Shown here: positions 17,795 to 25,340 of the stretch, piece after piece | How positions within the stretch are numbered: the stretch's first letter is position 1 | Layout of the letters: every line of letters begins with the position of its first letter | Assembly (NCBI RefSeq): GCF_012844225.1 | Contig: NZ_JABAGQ010000007.1 | Location: 155,249-219,248 of the forward strand | DNA from: Rhodococcus sp. 105337 | GTDB lineage: Bacteria; Actinomycetota; Actinomycetes; Mycobacteriales; Mycobacteriaceae | Direction: 5' to 3' | Length of the DNA stretch: 64,000 bases | Notes under the pieces: model-generated | Seen by the model: only the letters and a program-made list of their open reading frames with translations | Database searches by the model: none | What the model was told of the DNA's origin: nothing | Translations under genes and position numbers: made by a program

Positions 17795-19065
17795 GGGTCA
17801 AGCCCGTGACGTGGTGTGCGAGGTCGTCGCGTGATTCCTCGTCGTCGGGCTATGCAGTTAACGCCGGTGTCACCTCCTCCGTCGGTTCGGTGACGGTCTC
17901 AGCAGGCTGGTTGTTGCTGCGGGAACGGGCGAGGACATCGAGTGCGAGATAGCGAGGTTTCGATCCGCTCGTCGCGCTGCTCGGCGAGCACCGCTCCGAC
18001 CAGCCGGATCAATGCGGTCCGATCGGGAAAGTTCCCGACGCCGTCGGTGCGGCGCCGGATCTCCTTGTTCAGCCGCTCCTGCGGATTGTTGGACCAGATC
18101 TGTCGCCAGATCTGATTCGGAAACGCGTTGAATGCAGCAGATCTGCTCGCGCTGCGTCAAGATGTTCTGCGACTTTGGGCAGTTCGTCTCCAGGACGTCG
18201 ATCACCCGTCGTATTGCGTGAACGGGGTCGGCGTCGGTTGGTCCTCGACCGAATGCAGCAGCGTCTTCACCCAAGGCAACGATGATTTCAGGGTCAGTGC
18301 CATCAGCCGGTCGAATAGTGCGTCCGGCATCGCTGACACGATGCGCCGGGCAGGGTCACGCCGACCGCGGGCACCAGGCGGGCATGCGCGTCGGAGGTCA
18401 CCAACTGCACCCCCGGACAGGCCTCGGGCGACCAGTCCACGGAAGAAACCCAGCCAGCCGGTGCTGTCCTCGGCGGAGGTGAACTCGACATCCAGGATCT
18501 CACGGTTACCCTCGGCGTTGACGCCGACCTGCTCATCCAACTCTTTCGCCATGACGCGGACCTCCGACGTCGACAGCGAAGCCATCCCGGGAGTGTCGAC
18601 GAGTTACTCCCTTCGCGGGTGGACACCCCGCGCAGATAGCATGTGGCGACCACCGAGGCCAGGGCCCTTCGGCCCGTCTGCGCCGTTGTAGCAACCAGTC
18701 GGAGAATACGATTCTTGCCGCAGTTTGGGGATCGCGACATCGAGGGTGCCAACTCTCGTATCGGAGCCCCGGTGCCGGTAATCGATGCTGACGTGACGCG
18801 TTCGTCACGACGCCGACCGAAGTCGGCGCCGCACAGGGTCGGCTTCGGCGCTCATCAGGGCGTCGATAAACGTCGACAGCAGGTCGCGCATAGGTCGGGG
18901 CTGGCGCCGGTCAGTGAGGTCTTCGACAAGGGGGCGCAGGTCGATATCGTGAGTAGTGGTCATCGCGTGGCCCTGTCCCGAGTGACTTTGGGCGGTCTCT
19001 TCGAGAATCACGCTGAACCGCCCCAGATCGAGTGGGGACCTCGTTCAGACCACCTCAATGCCAAG
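17795..19065 (-). mobile_element. Degenerate IS256-family insertion sequence
   Basis: The left end has a typical IS256-family terminal sequence (GGGTCAAGCCCGTGACGTGG at 17796-17815). The other end, near 19040-19065, keeps only a partial match (TTGAGGTGGTCTG on the minus strand). The transposase inside is broken. It sits directly after the DUF5131 stop codon and about 220 bases before the TcmP start, and probably inserted between two genes that were once adjacent. No target duplication could be recognised. Confidence 0.75.
17850..18963 (-). pseudogene. IS256-family transposase, frameshifted and internally deleted
   Basis: Read from 18963 downwards: MTTTHDIDLRPLVEDL, LLSTFIDALMSAEAD, then in another frame LDVAIPKL and VVATCYLRGVSTR, then SLSTSEVRVMAKELDEQVG joined to VNAEGNREILDVEF, GWLGFFRGLVARGLSG, then VTSDAHARLV and LPGASCQRCRTHY in a further frame, LKSSLPWVKTLLHSV, and finally a C terminus LDVLARSR ending in PTEEVTPALTA and a stop. 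At least three frameshifts, and a missing block between the DEQVG and VNAEG segments (where the DDE domain begins), show it is inactive. Confidence 0.85.
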
Positions 19066-19070
19066 TTTTT

Positions 19071-19817
19071 CTAGGCGCTCATTTGATTGGGCATCTCGTT
19101 CCAGAGTTGCCCATCAAGCTGTCGTCCTAACGCCTTGGGTGTGCGGCCACCCCACTGCTTGAAGAAGAACGGGACGTCGGCCGATGTGCAAATGTCTCTG
19201 ATACCACGAGCCCACGACAACTCCATCGGTCTGTAGTTCGGACCCGACTCGCCGCCGGCAATGACCCATCCAATGCCGTTGAGGTTGATGCCATCTAGCG
19301 GACCGAGCAATGGCTCGCAGGATAGGAAGCGGACCGTGGCAGGGACTTCGCGGAGGTGGTCAACTCGATTGAGCACGCTGTTGTCCTCGACCGAGACCCC
19401 CATCCACACGTTGTTGGGCCAGTCGAGCTTGTCCGCGATGCGCGCCAGTCGGAGCGACCTCTTTGTTAGCACCTGATACGTGTGCTGAGGAGTGTCAATC
19501 ATGACGTCAAATACGTCACGAATGAACCCGATCGGGACTTGCGCGTGGAAGAGGTCGCTCATTGAGTTAACGAACACCACGCGCGGATTTCTCCATCGAT
19601 ACGGCTGGTCAAGCGACTGCGGATGGACCGTGACACCGAAGCCCGGACCGGACGTAATCGGATTGCCGTCGTTCTGGTACTTGTCGGCACCCATAGCCTT
19701 CAAACGCTTCGCGAGAGTCAGTGCGTAACAGTGGTCACACCCCGCGGAGACTCGATCGCATCCCGTGACAGGGTTCCACGTCGCTTCGGTCCACTCGATC
19801 GCCGAGTTGTCAGCCAT
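19071..19817 (-). CDS. DUF5131 / phage Gp37-Gp68 family three-Cys-motif protein
   Basis: Complete protein of 248 residues. The hallmark three-cysteine motif GCDRVSAGCDHCYA lies at about residues 18-31. The other family blocks are also intact: RVVFVNSMSDLFHAQVP, YQVLTKRS, WMGVSVEDN, RFLSCEPLLGP, WVIAGGESGPNYRPM and VPFFFKQWGG. The cysteine pattern recalls iron-sulfur or radical-SAM-like proteins but no activity is established that I know of. The ATG at 19817 (MADNSAIEWTEATWNP) matches the usual N terminus; a GTG three codons upstream is possible. Despite the Gp37/Gp68 name no prophage genes are nearby. It would be transcribed towards tcmP, and both would have formed an operon before the IS insertion. 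Confidence 0.88.
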   Translation of the reverse strand: MADNSAIEWTEATWNPVTGCDRVSAGCDHCYALTLAKRLKAMGADKYQNDGNPITSGPGFGVTVHPQSLDQPYRWRNPRVVFVNSMSDLFHAQVPIGFIRDVFDVMIDTPQHTYQVLTKRSLRLARIADKLDWPNNVWMGVSVEDNSVLNRVDHLREVPATVRFLSCEPLLGPLDGINLNGIGWVIAGGESGPNYRPMELSWARGIRDICTSADVPFFFKQWGGRTPKALGRQLDGQLWNEMPNQMSA

Positions 19818-20028
19818 AACTCCCACTAATCAACCGAATATTTGTTCGAACGATGGTCGTTCTATCGCACACTACTAGGTCATCCTTCGTCAAGTGCCCT
19901 CGGTCAAGAACGCCGGAGACCTCTGTGTCAACAGCAACTGAATTTTGGTTTCGCCCAAGACCCTTTGGGCGGGCCTTATGTGGGATAAGTGCACCGCTCC
20001 ACGCACTTGTCTAACCTTCAACCGCGAA

Positions 20029-20222
20029 TGATGTACGTCAGCCGCACGAAACATCGCGACGACGGACGTCCGCTGCACACCGAAAACGGCTACCTCCGGC
20101 GGTCGTGCGGCGACACCCTTCGGTACGACCTCTGGATGGCTCACGCCGACACTCCCCTCACCCACCATCTGCGCGCCGAGCTGCGGCGCGAGGGGTGACG
20201 ACCCGCCGGAAGTAGTCGTTGG
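20029..20222 (+). repeat. Direct repeat, right copy
   Basis: Right counterpart of 15905-16254, about 97 percent identical where aligned, lacking 156 bases (the equivalent of 15991-16146). The loss is a multiple of three, so the reading frame is kept. It overlaps the real 3' end of the SDR gene. Confidence 0.85.
20031..20198 (+). pseudogene. Nitrobindin gene remnant (5' truncated, in-frame deletion)
   Basis: Encodes MMYVSRTKHRDDG and then LHTENGYLRRSCGD joined directly to TLRYDLWMAHADTP and THHLRAELRREG, that is, the middle and end of the 15745-16230 protein without the signature N terminus and without 52 central codons. It is open from 19989 if an upstream ATG is used, but lacks the heme-barrel N-terminal half and is not expected to fold. 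It is a remnant of the event that placed the accessory segment here. Confidence 0.8.
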
Positions 20223-21033
20223 CCGCCTGCATGACCAGGTTGTAGGGGGCCGCGAACTTACGGGCCCACCAGTATCCGAATCGCGTGTCGAACGAGGTGT
20301 AGACGAGGAACCGGTTCTTCTTGATACCGGTGACGATGCACGCGGCCACCTTCTCGGGCGAGGCCGCGTGCTTGACGAAGCGTTGCGTGATCTTCCGGAC
20401 CTCGGGACGGTCGCGATCGACACCCACGATCTGGACGCTGTCGACCAGAGGTGTGCGCACCGCGCCCGGGACCACGAGAGACACACCGATCCCGTTGCGC
20501 TTGAGGTCGAACCGCAGCACCTCCGACACCCCGCGCAGCCCGAATTTGCTCGCGCTGTACGCGGAATGCCACGGCAGCGCGAGCAGTCCGGCGGCGGAGG
20601 AGACGTTGACGAGATGCCCGCCCCGTCCAGCTTCCATCATCGGCGGCACGAAGCTCTCGATCACGTGGATGGGACCCATGAGATTGACGTCCACCATCAA
20701 TTTCCAGTGCTTGTGCTCGAGCCGGTCGACGGTCCCCCACACGGACACCCCCGCCACGTTGGCGACGATGTCGAGCGCTCCGCACCGCGAGTGGACGTCG
20801 TCCGCGAAAGCGGCCACCGCGTCGTAATCCGCGATGTCGAGCGCAGCCGAATGAAGTACGACGCCTCCGTCGTCCCTGACCTGCCGGACCACTGCTTCGA
20901 GGCCGTCCGCGGCCACGTCGGTGAGGACGAGTTCGGCTCCCTCACCGGCGGCGTGGAGTGCCAGGGCGCGCCCGATTCCGCTCGCTGCGCCGGTTACCAG
21001 AAACTTGGTGCCGCGCAGGTCCTTGATCGCCAT
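20158..21033 (-). CDS. Short-chain dehydrogenase/reductase
   Basis: NAD(P)-dependent oxidoreductase of 291 residues with classical SDR motifs: TGAASGIGRALALHAA (cofactor glycine motif, residues 14-29), NVAGVSVWG, HLVNVSSAAGLL (catalytic Ser) and YSASKFGLRG (catalytic Tyr and Lys). The C-terminal extension of about 50 residues (TSFDTRFGYWWARKFAAP) resembles mycobacterial SDRs of lipid or sterol type; the substrate is unknown. The last 41 bases overlap the antisense nitrobindin remnant, the ancestral convergent arrangement, a copy of which is also present at 16190-16230. Confidence 0.9.
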   Translation of the reverse strand: MAIKDLRGTKFLVTGAASGIGRALALHAAGEGAELVLTDVAADGLEAVVRQVRDDGGVVLHSAALDIADYDAVAAFADDVHSRCGALDIVANVAGVSVWGTVDRLEHKHWKLMVDVNLMGPIHVIESFVPPMMEAGRGGHLVNVSSAAGLLALPWHSAYSASKFGLRGVSEVLRFDLKRNGIGVSLVVPGAVRTPLVDSVQIVGVDRDRPEVRKITQRFVKHAASPEKVAACIVTGIKKNRFLVYTSFDTRFGYWWARKFAAPYNLVMQAANDYFRRVVTPRAAARRADGG

Positions 21034-21079
21034 GGCGACACCCTAACGGCCATGGCGGCATTCGGTGCCGAGTCGATGA

Positions 21080-21235
21080 TCAGAGGCGCTGTGCCATTTC
21101 CTCCTGGTACTGCTGGATGGTCCGTTCGATAGTCGTGCAGTCGTCGGTGCGACCTTCGCTGCGCGCGAGGTCTGCGCGTTCGCGCAGCACGCGGATGGCG
21201 CGGCGAAGCTCGTCATCACTCATCCTCTGGTCCAT
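21080..21235 (-). CDS. Small hypothetical protein, 51 residues
   Basis: An open frame of 51 codons starting MDQRMSDDELRRAIRVLRER and ending QQYQEEMAQRL. It is highly charged and predicted to be almost entirely helical, with heptad-like spacing that could form a short coiled coil. An internal ATG (MSDDEL) is an alternative start. It lies on the minus strand just upstream of the SDR gene, separated by about 46 bases, and could be cotranscribed with it. No family was recognised. Coding potential rests on codon use and the absence of any other gene here. Confidence 0.55.
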   Translation of the reverse strand: MDQRMSDDELRRAIRVLRERADLARSEGRTDDCTTIERTIQQYQEEMAQRL

Positions 21236-21381
21236 GGATCCAGTCTGAACGTTGGGGCACCACCACGCCAGCGGTCTGGCGCGCCGATTCGCCGGGTGTT
21301 CGGACGAGCCGGAGTGAATTCGTACGAGAAGGCGGCTCGCGACACACTAGATTCGGGGGCACCCCAGCAGAGGAGAGTCCT

Positions 21382-21963
21382 GTGGGAACGGTGGTCATGT
21401 ACGGCTCGGTGTCGGTGGACGGTTTCGTCGCGGACGAGCACGACCAGCCCGGACCGCTGTTCACCTGGTTCTCCGGCGGCGACGTCCCTCTGGACGAGAG
21501 CGACGTCATCACCGTGTCGCAGACGTCCTACGACTACATCCGCCCGTACTGGGACGCGATAGGGGTGACGATCGTCGGCCGGCACGTCTTCGACATGACG
21601 GACGGCTGGGACGGGGTGCCTCCGAGCGGTGTCGACCACGTGGTCGTCGTGACCCATCGGGCGGCGCCCGAGGGTTGGGACCCCGCGGCGCCGTTTCGCT
21701 TCGTCGACAGCATCGAGGCCGCTGTGGCCGAGGCGCAGGAACTTGCGGGTGACCGCGTGGTCGAGGTTGCCGCCGGCGAGGTCGGTGGCCAGGTGTTTGC
21801 CGCGGGCCTGGTCGACGAGGTGCGCATGGACGTCGTCCCCGTCGTGTTCGGGACCGGCAAGCGTTACTTCGGGTCGGTCGACGCGCAGCGCCTTCTGGAA
21901 GATCCTGACGTGGTGATCCGGGGCAACGGGGTGCTCCACGTGCGCTATCGGGTGCGCCGCTGA
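21382..21963 (+). CDS. Dihydrofolate reductase / RibD C-terminal family protein
   Basis: Protein of 193 residues with the RibD_C/DHFR-like fold: VVMYGSVSVDGFVADE at the N terminus, VTIVGRHVFDMTDGWDG in the middle, and the C-terminal VAAGEVGGQVFAAGLVDE and PVVFGTGKRYF blocks. Family members are NADPH-dependent reductases of uncertain substrate. The GTG start follows AGGAGA by a normal spacing. It stands between the divergent 51-codon gene and the tRNA. Confidence 0.85.
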   Translation: MGTVVMYGSVSVDGFVADEHDQPGPLFTWFSGGDVPLDESDVITVSQTSYDYIRPYWDAIGVTIVGRHVFDMTDGWDGVPPSGVDHVVVVTHRAAPEGWDPAAPFRFVDSIEAAVAEAQELAGDRVVEVAAGEVGGQVFAAGLVDEVRMDVVPVVFGTGKRYFGSVDAQRLLEDPDVVIRGNGVLHVRYRVRR

Positions 21964-22017
21964 TCGATCCGAGCGAATGTGGGACGAGTCCCCTGCGGAC
22001 CTGGGCACGGGGATACG

Positions 22018-22052
22018 AAAAAACCCTGCCCACCGATCACGGGAGCAGGGTT
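22018..22052 (-). terminator. Rho-independent terminator of tRNA-Ala
   Basis: Read on the minus strand: stem AACCCTGC / GCAGGGTT followed by a run of T. It lies about 16 bases past the 3' end of the tRNA. Confidence 0.75.
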
Positions 22053-22067
22053 GGAACTTCGACCAAA

Positions 22068-22143
22068 TGGTGGAGCTGAGGGGAATCGAACCCCTGACCT
22101 CTTCGATGCGAACGAAGCGCGCTACCAACTGCGCCACAGCCCC
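22068..22143 (-). tRNA. tRNA-Ala (anticodon CGC)
   Basis: Complete cloverleaf on the minus strand, 76 nt including an encoded CCA. The acceptor GGGGCTG pairs with CAGCTCC (one G-T pair). The D arm contains AGTTGGTAG, the anticodon stem CTTCG/CGAAG carries the loop TTCGCAT (anticodon CGC, reading GCG alanine codons), and the T arm has GGTTCGATTCC. A strong terminator follows. An inverted repeat GGTTCC/GGAACC lies just upstream of the 5' end. Confidence 0.96.
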
Positions 22144-22255
22144 GTAGGTTCCTGACGGAACCGACTCGGAAACCTTAGCAAACCTCCCCACCCAAAACGA
22201 AATCGCGCCATCGGCACAGGTAGGGCACCTTTTCTTGCGCAACAGGCACACAGCG

Positions 22256-22286
22256 GAAGGCCCGCACCGACGCGGTGCGGGCCTTC
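22256..22286 (-). terminator. Strong hairpin downstream of glpR
   Basis: A 13-base perfect stem (GAAGGCCCGCACC / GGTGCGGGCCTTC) with a five-base loop, 12 bases past the glpR stop codon. It has no T-tract on the minus strand, a common form in actinobacteria. Confidence 0.6.
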
Positions 22287-22298
22287 TGTGCGTTCGGG

Positions 22299-23171
22299 TT
22301 ACTGCCCCGCTGCGCGCGGGACGAAGTAGTCGCGGGGACGTTCGTCGTAACCGTGCTCGTCATAACCGTGCTCGGCGTAACGGGGCTCCTCGTAGCCCGG
22401 GTCGATGTGACCCGAGTCGTCCACGTAGTAGCCGAGGTGGTCGAAATCCGGGTCTTCGTCGTCGATTTCGAGGACCACGGCCCCCCGCCGGCGCAGACGC
22501 TCGGGGACCAGCCGGAGTTCTTCGTCGGTGCGCGACTCGACGCCGAGCCGTGACCGGTGCAGACGCGCCAGCCGGCGACGGCGGATCTCCTGCTCGAGCT
22601 GTACTTGGCGGCGGAGGTAGAAGAGGTAGCCGACGAGCGCCGCGGTCCCAGCGCCGCAGATCCACCACATCACCGACGACACGGTGAGCGCCAGCGCTGC
22701 GCTGAGGATCGCGGCGATCAGCAAGGCAAGGACCGTGCGCTGACGCGCGTCGTAGCGTTGCGCACTGGCCACGGCATCGGCGTGCGGGTCGAATCCGCCC
22801 CGGCCGCGGCGCTGCGGCACGAAGTCGCGTGCGGGCGCCCGTCCGGGACGGCGGGTACGTGCGAAATCGTCGTCCGAAGAGAAGTCTTCGTCGGTGTCTG
22901 TTCCGGGCCTGTCCTCGAGGTCTGTGTCCATGCGGTCCTCCGCTGGGTGTCCGTGCGCGTGATCACGACTCGGACGCCAGTTCGGGTCGCTGCGATGCCC
23001 GGCAGCCGGCCCACGGGGGGCGATCGGCTCGTCGTCACCGCGATGCAGAACCCTTGTCGCGAGCGCGGCGTCGGTCGTCTGCCGGATCCGTGGACGCTTG
23101 GTGACCAGCATGGGCACCAGAACGAACAACCACACGGCAACAAGCCCTATCCACAGGAGTGAATTCGGCAT
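22299..23171 (-). CDS. glpR: Divisome membrane protein GlpR (SepX)
   Basis: Membrane protein of 290 residues. TM1 lies at residues 4-24 (SLLWIGLVAVWLFVLVPMLV). A long charged loop follows, then a membrane hairpin at about 150-195 (LLIAAILSAALALTVSSV and AALVGYLFYLRR) and a tyrosine-rich acidic tail. Its Glu/Tyr-rich C terminus and its place close to the gephyrin-like glp gene fit GlpR/SepX, the membrane receptor that holds Glp at the FtsZ ring in Corynebacteriales and is needed for division in Streptomyces. A motif RDFVPQRR in the loop recurs as RDYFVPRA at the very C terminus, and the tail repeats YDEHGYDE. It corresponds to Rv0996. Confidence 0.82.
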   Translation of the reverse strand: MPNSLLWIGLVAVWLFVLVPMLVTKRPRIRQTTDAALATRVLHRGDDEPIAPRGPAAGHRSDPNWRPSRDHAHGHPAEDRMDTDLEDRPGTDTDEDFSSDDDFARTRRPGRAPARDFVPQRRGRGGFDPHADAVASAQRYDARQRTVLALLIAAILSAALALTVSSVMWWICGAGTAALVGYLFYLRRQVQLEQEIRRRRLARLHRSRLGVESRTDEELRLVPERLRRRGAVVLEIDDEDPDFDHLGYYVDDSGHIDPGYEEPRYAEHGYDEHGYDERPRDYFVPRAAGQ

Positions 23172-23351
23172 CCGGCGGCCCTCCTCCCAGTCGTCACCTG
23201 CTAGTCCGTCGGCGCCACCGACCTAACTCAGGCTAGCGGCATGTACACGATTACCCGTAGAGAAACGCCGACTCAGGCGACTACTGCTGCCACTCGAGTC
23301 ACGCACTCCCACAGGACACATTGTTCACTCTAGTCACAGAATTCACCGGAA

Positions 23352-23372
23352 GCCTGAGGATTATCACTCAGG
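23352..23372 (-). terminator. Weak hairpin after rimJ
   Basis: Inverted repeat CCTGAG/CTCAGG around an AT-rich loop, 35-55 bases past the rimJ stop codon on the minus strand. It could end the galU-glp-rimJ transcript, but the stem is short. Confidence 0.3.
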
Positions 23373-23406
23373 TTCGGAGTTACATTTGTTACACCGGTCG
23401 GAGGTT

Positions 23407-24042
23407 TCAAGACCACGTCGCGCGGCCACCCCGAACCAGGCGGTCGGACACCGAACCGGGAACCTCTTCGACGGTCATCGCCACCAGCATGTGGTCACGG
23501 AATCGGCCGTGCACGTCGAGATACCGCTGGAGCAGGCCTTCTTCGCGAAATCCGACGTTCTGGAGTACGGCGCGACTGGCAAGGTTCTCCGGACGGACGG
23601 TCGCCTCGACCCTGTGCAGACCCACGGGTCCGAAGCAGTGATCCAGCCCCAGCGCAACGGCCGCGGTGGCGACACCGAGACCGTTGACGTCCTTCTCCAC
23701 CCAGTAGCCGATCCACGCAGAGCGCAGCGCCCCGCGCACGATGTTGCCGACCGTGATCTGTCCGCAGAAGCGCCCGTCGAGTTCGATGGCCATCGGGATC
23801 ATGTGTCCCCGGTGCGCTTCGGCTCGCAGACTCCGGTACAGGCCGGGCCACACCGAGATGTGGTGCCGCATGTCCCACGGGGACTCTCCGGTGGGCTCCC
23901 ACGGTTCGAGGTGCTCGCGGTCTCGCATCCTCAACCGACTCCACGCTGCCGCATCGCGCAGTTTGAGCGAGCGCACGGTGACGAGACCGCCCGCCACCCG
24001 CAACGGCCCCAGCCGGGCCGGCCACCCGGGATGTCGCGACAT
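23407..24042 (-). CDS. rimJ: GNAT acetyltransferase, RimJ/RimL type
   Basis: N-acetyltransferase of 211 residues. The acetyl-CoA binding stretch is IGYWVEKDVNGLGVATAAVA (the Q/RxxGxG/A region) and the following HRVEATVRPENLASRAVLQN is the RimJ/RimL signature for transferring acetyl groups to protein N termini or small molecules. The ATG at 24042 overlaps the glp stop codon as TGATG, so translation is coupled. Gene order galU-glp-rimJ matches Rv0993-Rv0995. The substrate is not known. Confidence 0.88.
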   Translation of the reverse strand: MSRHPGWPARLGPLRVAGGLVTVRSLKLRDAAAWSRLRMRDREHLEPWEPTGESPWDMRHHISVWPGLYRSLRAEAHRGHMIPMAIELDGRFCGQITVGNIVRGALRSAWIGYWVEKDVNGLGVATAAVALGLDHCFGPVGLHRVEATVRPENLASRAVLQNVGFREEGLLQRYLDVHGRFRDHMLVAMTVEEVPGSVSDRLVRGGRATWS

Positions 24043-25307
24043 CAACCGCGCTGCCCGAGGAACGCCACGTCCACCCGGTCGCCGGCGCGCACCTCGGAGG
24101 TTTCGGGTTCCACGATCACCAGGCAGTTCGCCTCGGCGAGCGTCGCGAGGAGATGCGACGACGCGCCCGCAGCACCCCCGAGTGCCTGAACGAGATACTC
24201 CCCGGTCGCCTCGTCGCGCAGCAGTTGCCCGCGGAGGTACCCCTTCCTGCCGGGGATGGAGGTGATGGGGGCGACGGTGCGAGCCGCCACGATGCGGCGC
24301 ATCGGCTGTCGCCGTCCGAGCGCGATACGAATGAGCGGCCGGACCATCACCTCGAAGACGACGAGCGCACTGACGGGGTTCGCCGGCAACAGGAACGTCG
24401 GGACCTCGTCGCGGCCGAGTCTGCCGAAGCCCTGGACCGACCCGGGGTGCATCGCAACCCGTTCCACTTCGAGGTCACCGAGATCGGACAGGGCCTCCCT
24501 GACGTCTTCGAGGGCACCGCCGCCCACCGCTCCGGCGATCACCACGATCTCGGCACGGATCAGCTGACCTTCGACCACTTCGCGGAGTCGCTTGGGGTCG
24601 GTACTCGCGATGCCGACCCGGTTCACGTCCGCCCCGGCGTCGCGTGCCGCGGCCGCCAGCGCATACGAGTTCACGTCGTATACCTGCCCGGGGCCGGGGG
24701 TGCGCTCGACGTCGACGAGTTCTCCGCCGACGGAGATCACCGAGAGCCGGGGCCGGGGATGGACGAGCACTTTGTCGCGGCCGACCGCGGCGAGCAATCC
24801 CACCTGCGCGGCACCGATGATCGTGCCGGCGCGCACCGCGACGTCACCGGGCTGCACGTCGTCGCCGGTGCGGCGGACGTAGTCGCCCGAGCGCACCGTT
24901 TTGAGCACCTTGATGCGGGCGGTCCCCTGGTCGGTGTAGTCGAGCGGCAGGACCGCGTCGGCCAGTGTCGGCAGCGGAGCACCGGTGTCCACGCGGACGG
25001 CCTGGCGGGGCTGCAACCGGATGGGCTGCCGCGACCCTGCGCGAACTTCGCCGACGACGGGCAACACCACGTCGTCGGGTCCGTCGTCGTCTCCCGACTC
25101 CGGGGACCGGCCCTCCGCGAGCCGCACATCGACACTCCGCACGGCGTAACCGTCGATCGCGGCCTGGTCGAAGCCGGGTAGCGGCCGCTCTGTGACCACT
25201 TCTTCTGCGCACAGCAAACCCTGCGCTTCCGAAATGGCCACTCGGACCGGCCGGGGTGCGACTGCTGCCGCCGTCACCCTGGCCTGTTGATCCTCAACCG
25301 ACCGCAT
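24042..25307 (-). CDS. glp: Gephyrin-like protein Glp (MoeA homologue)
   Basis: MoeA/gephyrin-family protein of 421 residues with domains in MoeA order. It starts with a domain containing RPLPGFDQAAIDGYAVRS, followed by the MPT-binding-type domain and the C-terminal beta domain. Key catalytic motifs of molybdopterin molybdotransferase are altered: the usual GGVSVGDYD block reads GAVGGGALED, the PGKP loop reads MHPGSVQGFG and LPGNPVS reads LPANPVS. This supports the corynebacterial Glp role, scaffolding FtsZ together with GlpR, rather than cofactor synthesis, although the protein is often annotated moeA1 (Rv0994). It lies in an operon between galU and rimJ; glpR is one gene further. Confidence 0.85.
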   Translation of the reverse strand: MRSVEDQQARVTAAAVAPRPVRVAISEAQGLLCAEEVVTERPLPGFDQAAIDGYAVRSVDVRLAEGRSPESGDDDGPDDVVLPVVGEVRAGSRQPIRLQPRQAVRVDTGAPLPTLADAVLPLDYTDQGTARIKVLKTVRSGDYVRRTGDDVQPGDVAVRAGTIIGAAQVGLLAAVGRDKVLVHPRPRLSVISVGGELVDVERTPGPGQVYDVNSYALAAAARDAGADVNRVGIASTDPKRLREVVEGQLIRAEIVVIAGAVGGGALEDVREALSDLGDLEVERVAMHPGSVQGFGRLGRDEVPTFLLPANPVSALVVFEVMVRPLIRIALGRRQPMRRIVAARTVAPITSIPGRKGYLRGQLLRDEATGEYLVQALGGAAGASSHLLATLAEANCLVIVEPETSEVRAGDRVDVAFLGQRG

Positions 25308-25340
25308 ACCGCTTCTCGACCTCCAGCCAGGTGCCGCCTG

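Larger units (their letters stand above)
16255..20028. mobile_element. Accessory insert carrying TcmP and DUF5131 genes
   Basis: Segment bounded by the two copies of the nitrobindin 3' end. It is visibly lower in G+C, with different codon use from the flanks (for example many A/T third positions in the TcmP and DUF5131 genes). It contains a TcmP gene, a degenerate IS256-family element and a DUF5131 gene, all reading leftwards. There is no integrase, and no tRNA at either edge. Bases 16255-16375 and 19827-20028 hold no gene. Horizontal acquisition is inferred from composition, the flanking duplication and the sporadic families. Confidence 0.7.

Noticed and set aside
17638..17952. 104-codon plus-strand frame in the insert
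   Set aside because: Overlaps the IS256 end and intergenic DNA, no homology, no ribosome site.
19071..19817. Prophage, because of the phage Gp37/Gp68 family name
   Set aside because: No structural, lysis or integration genes; the family is widespread outside phages.
19917..19990. Sequence with TGTCAACAGCAACTGAATTTT resembling an IS end
   Set aside because: No matching inverted end or transposase nearby; kept only as undefined insert sequence.
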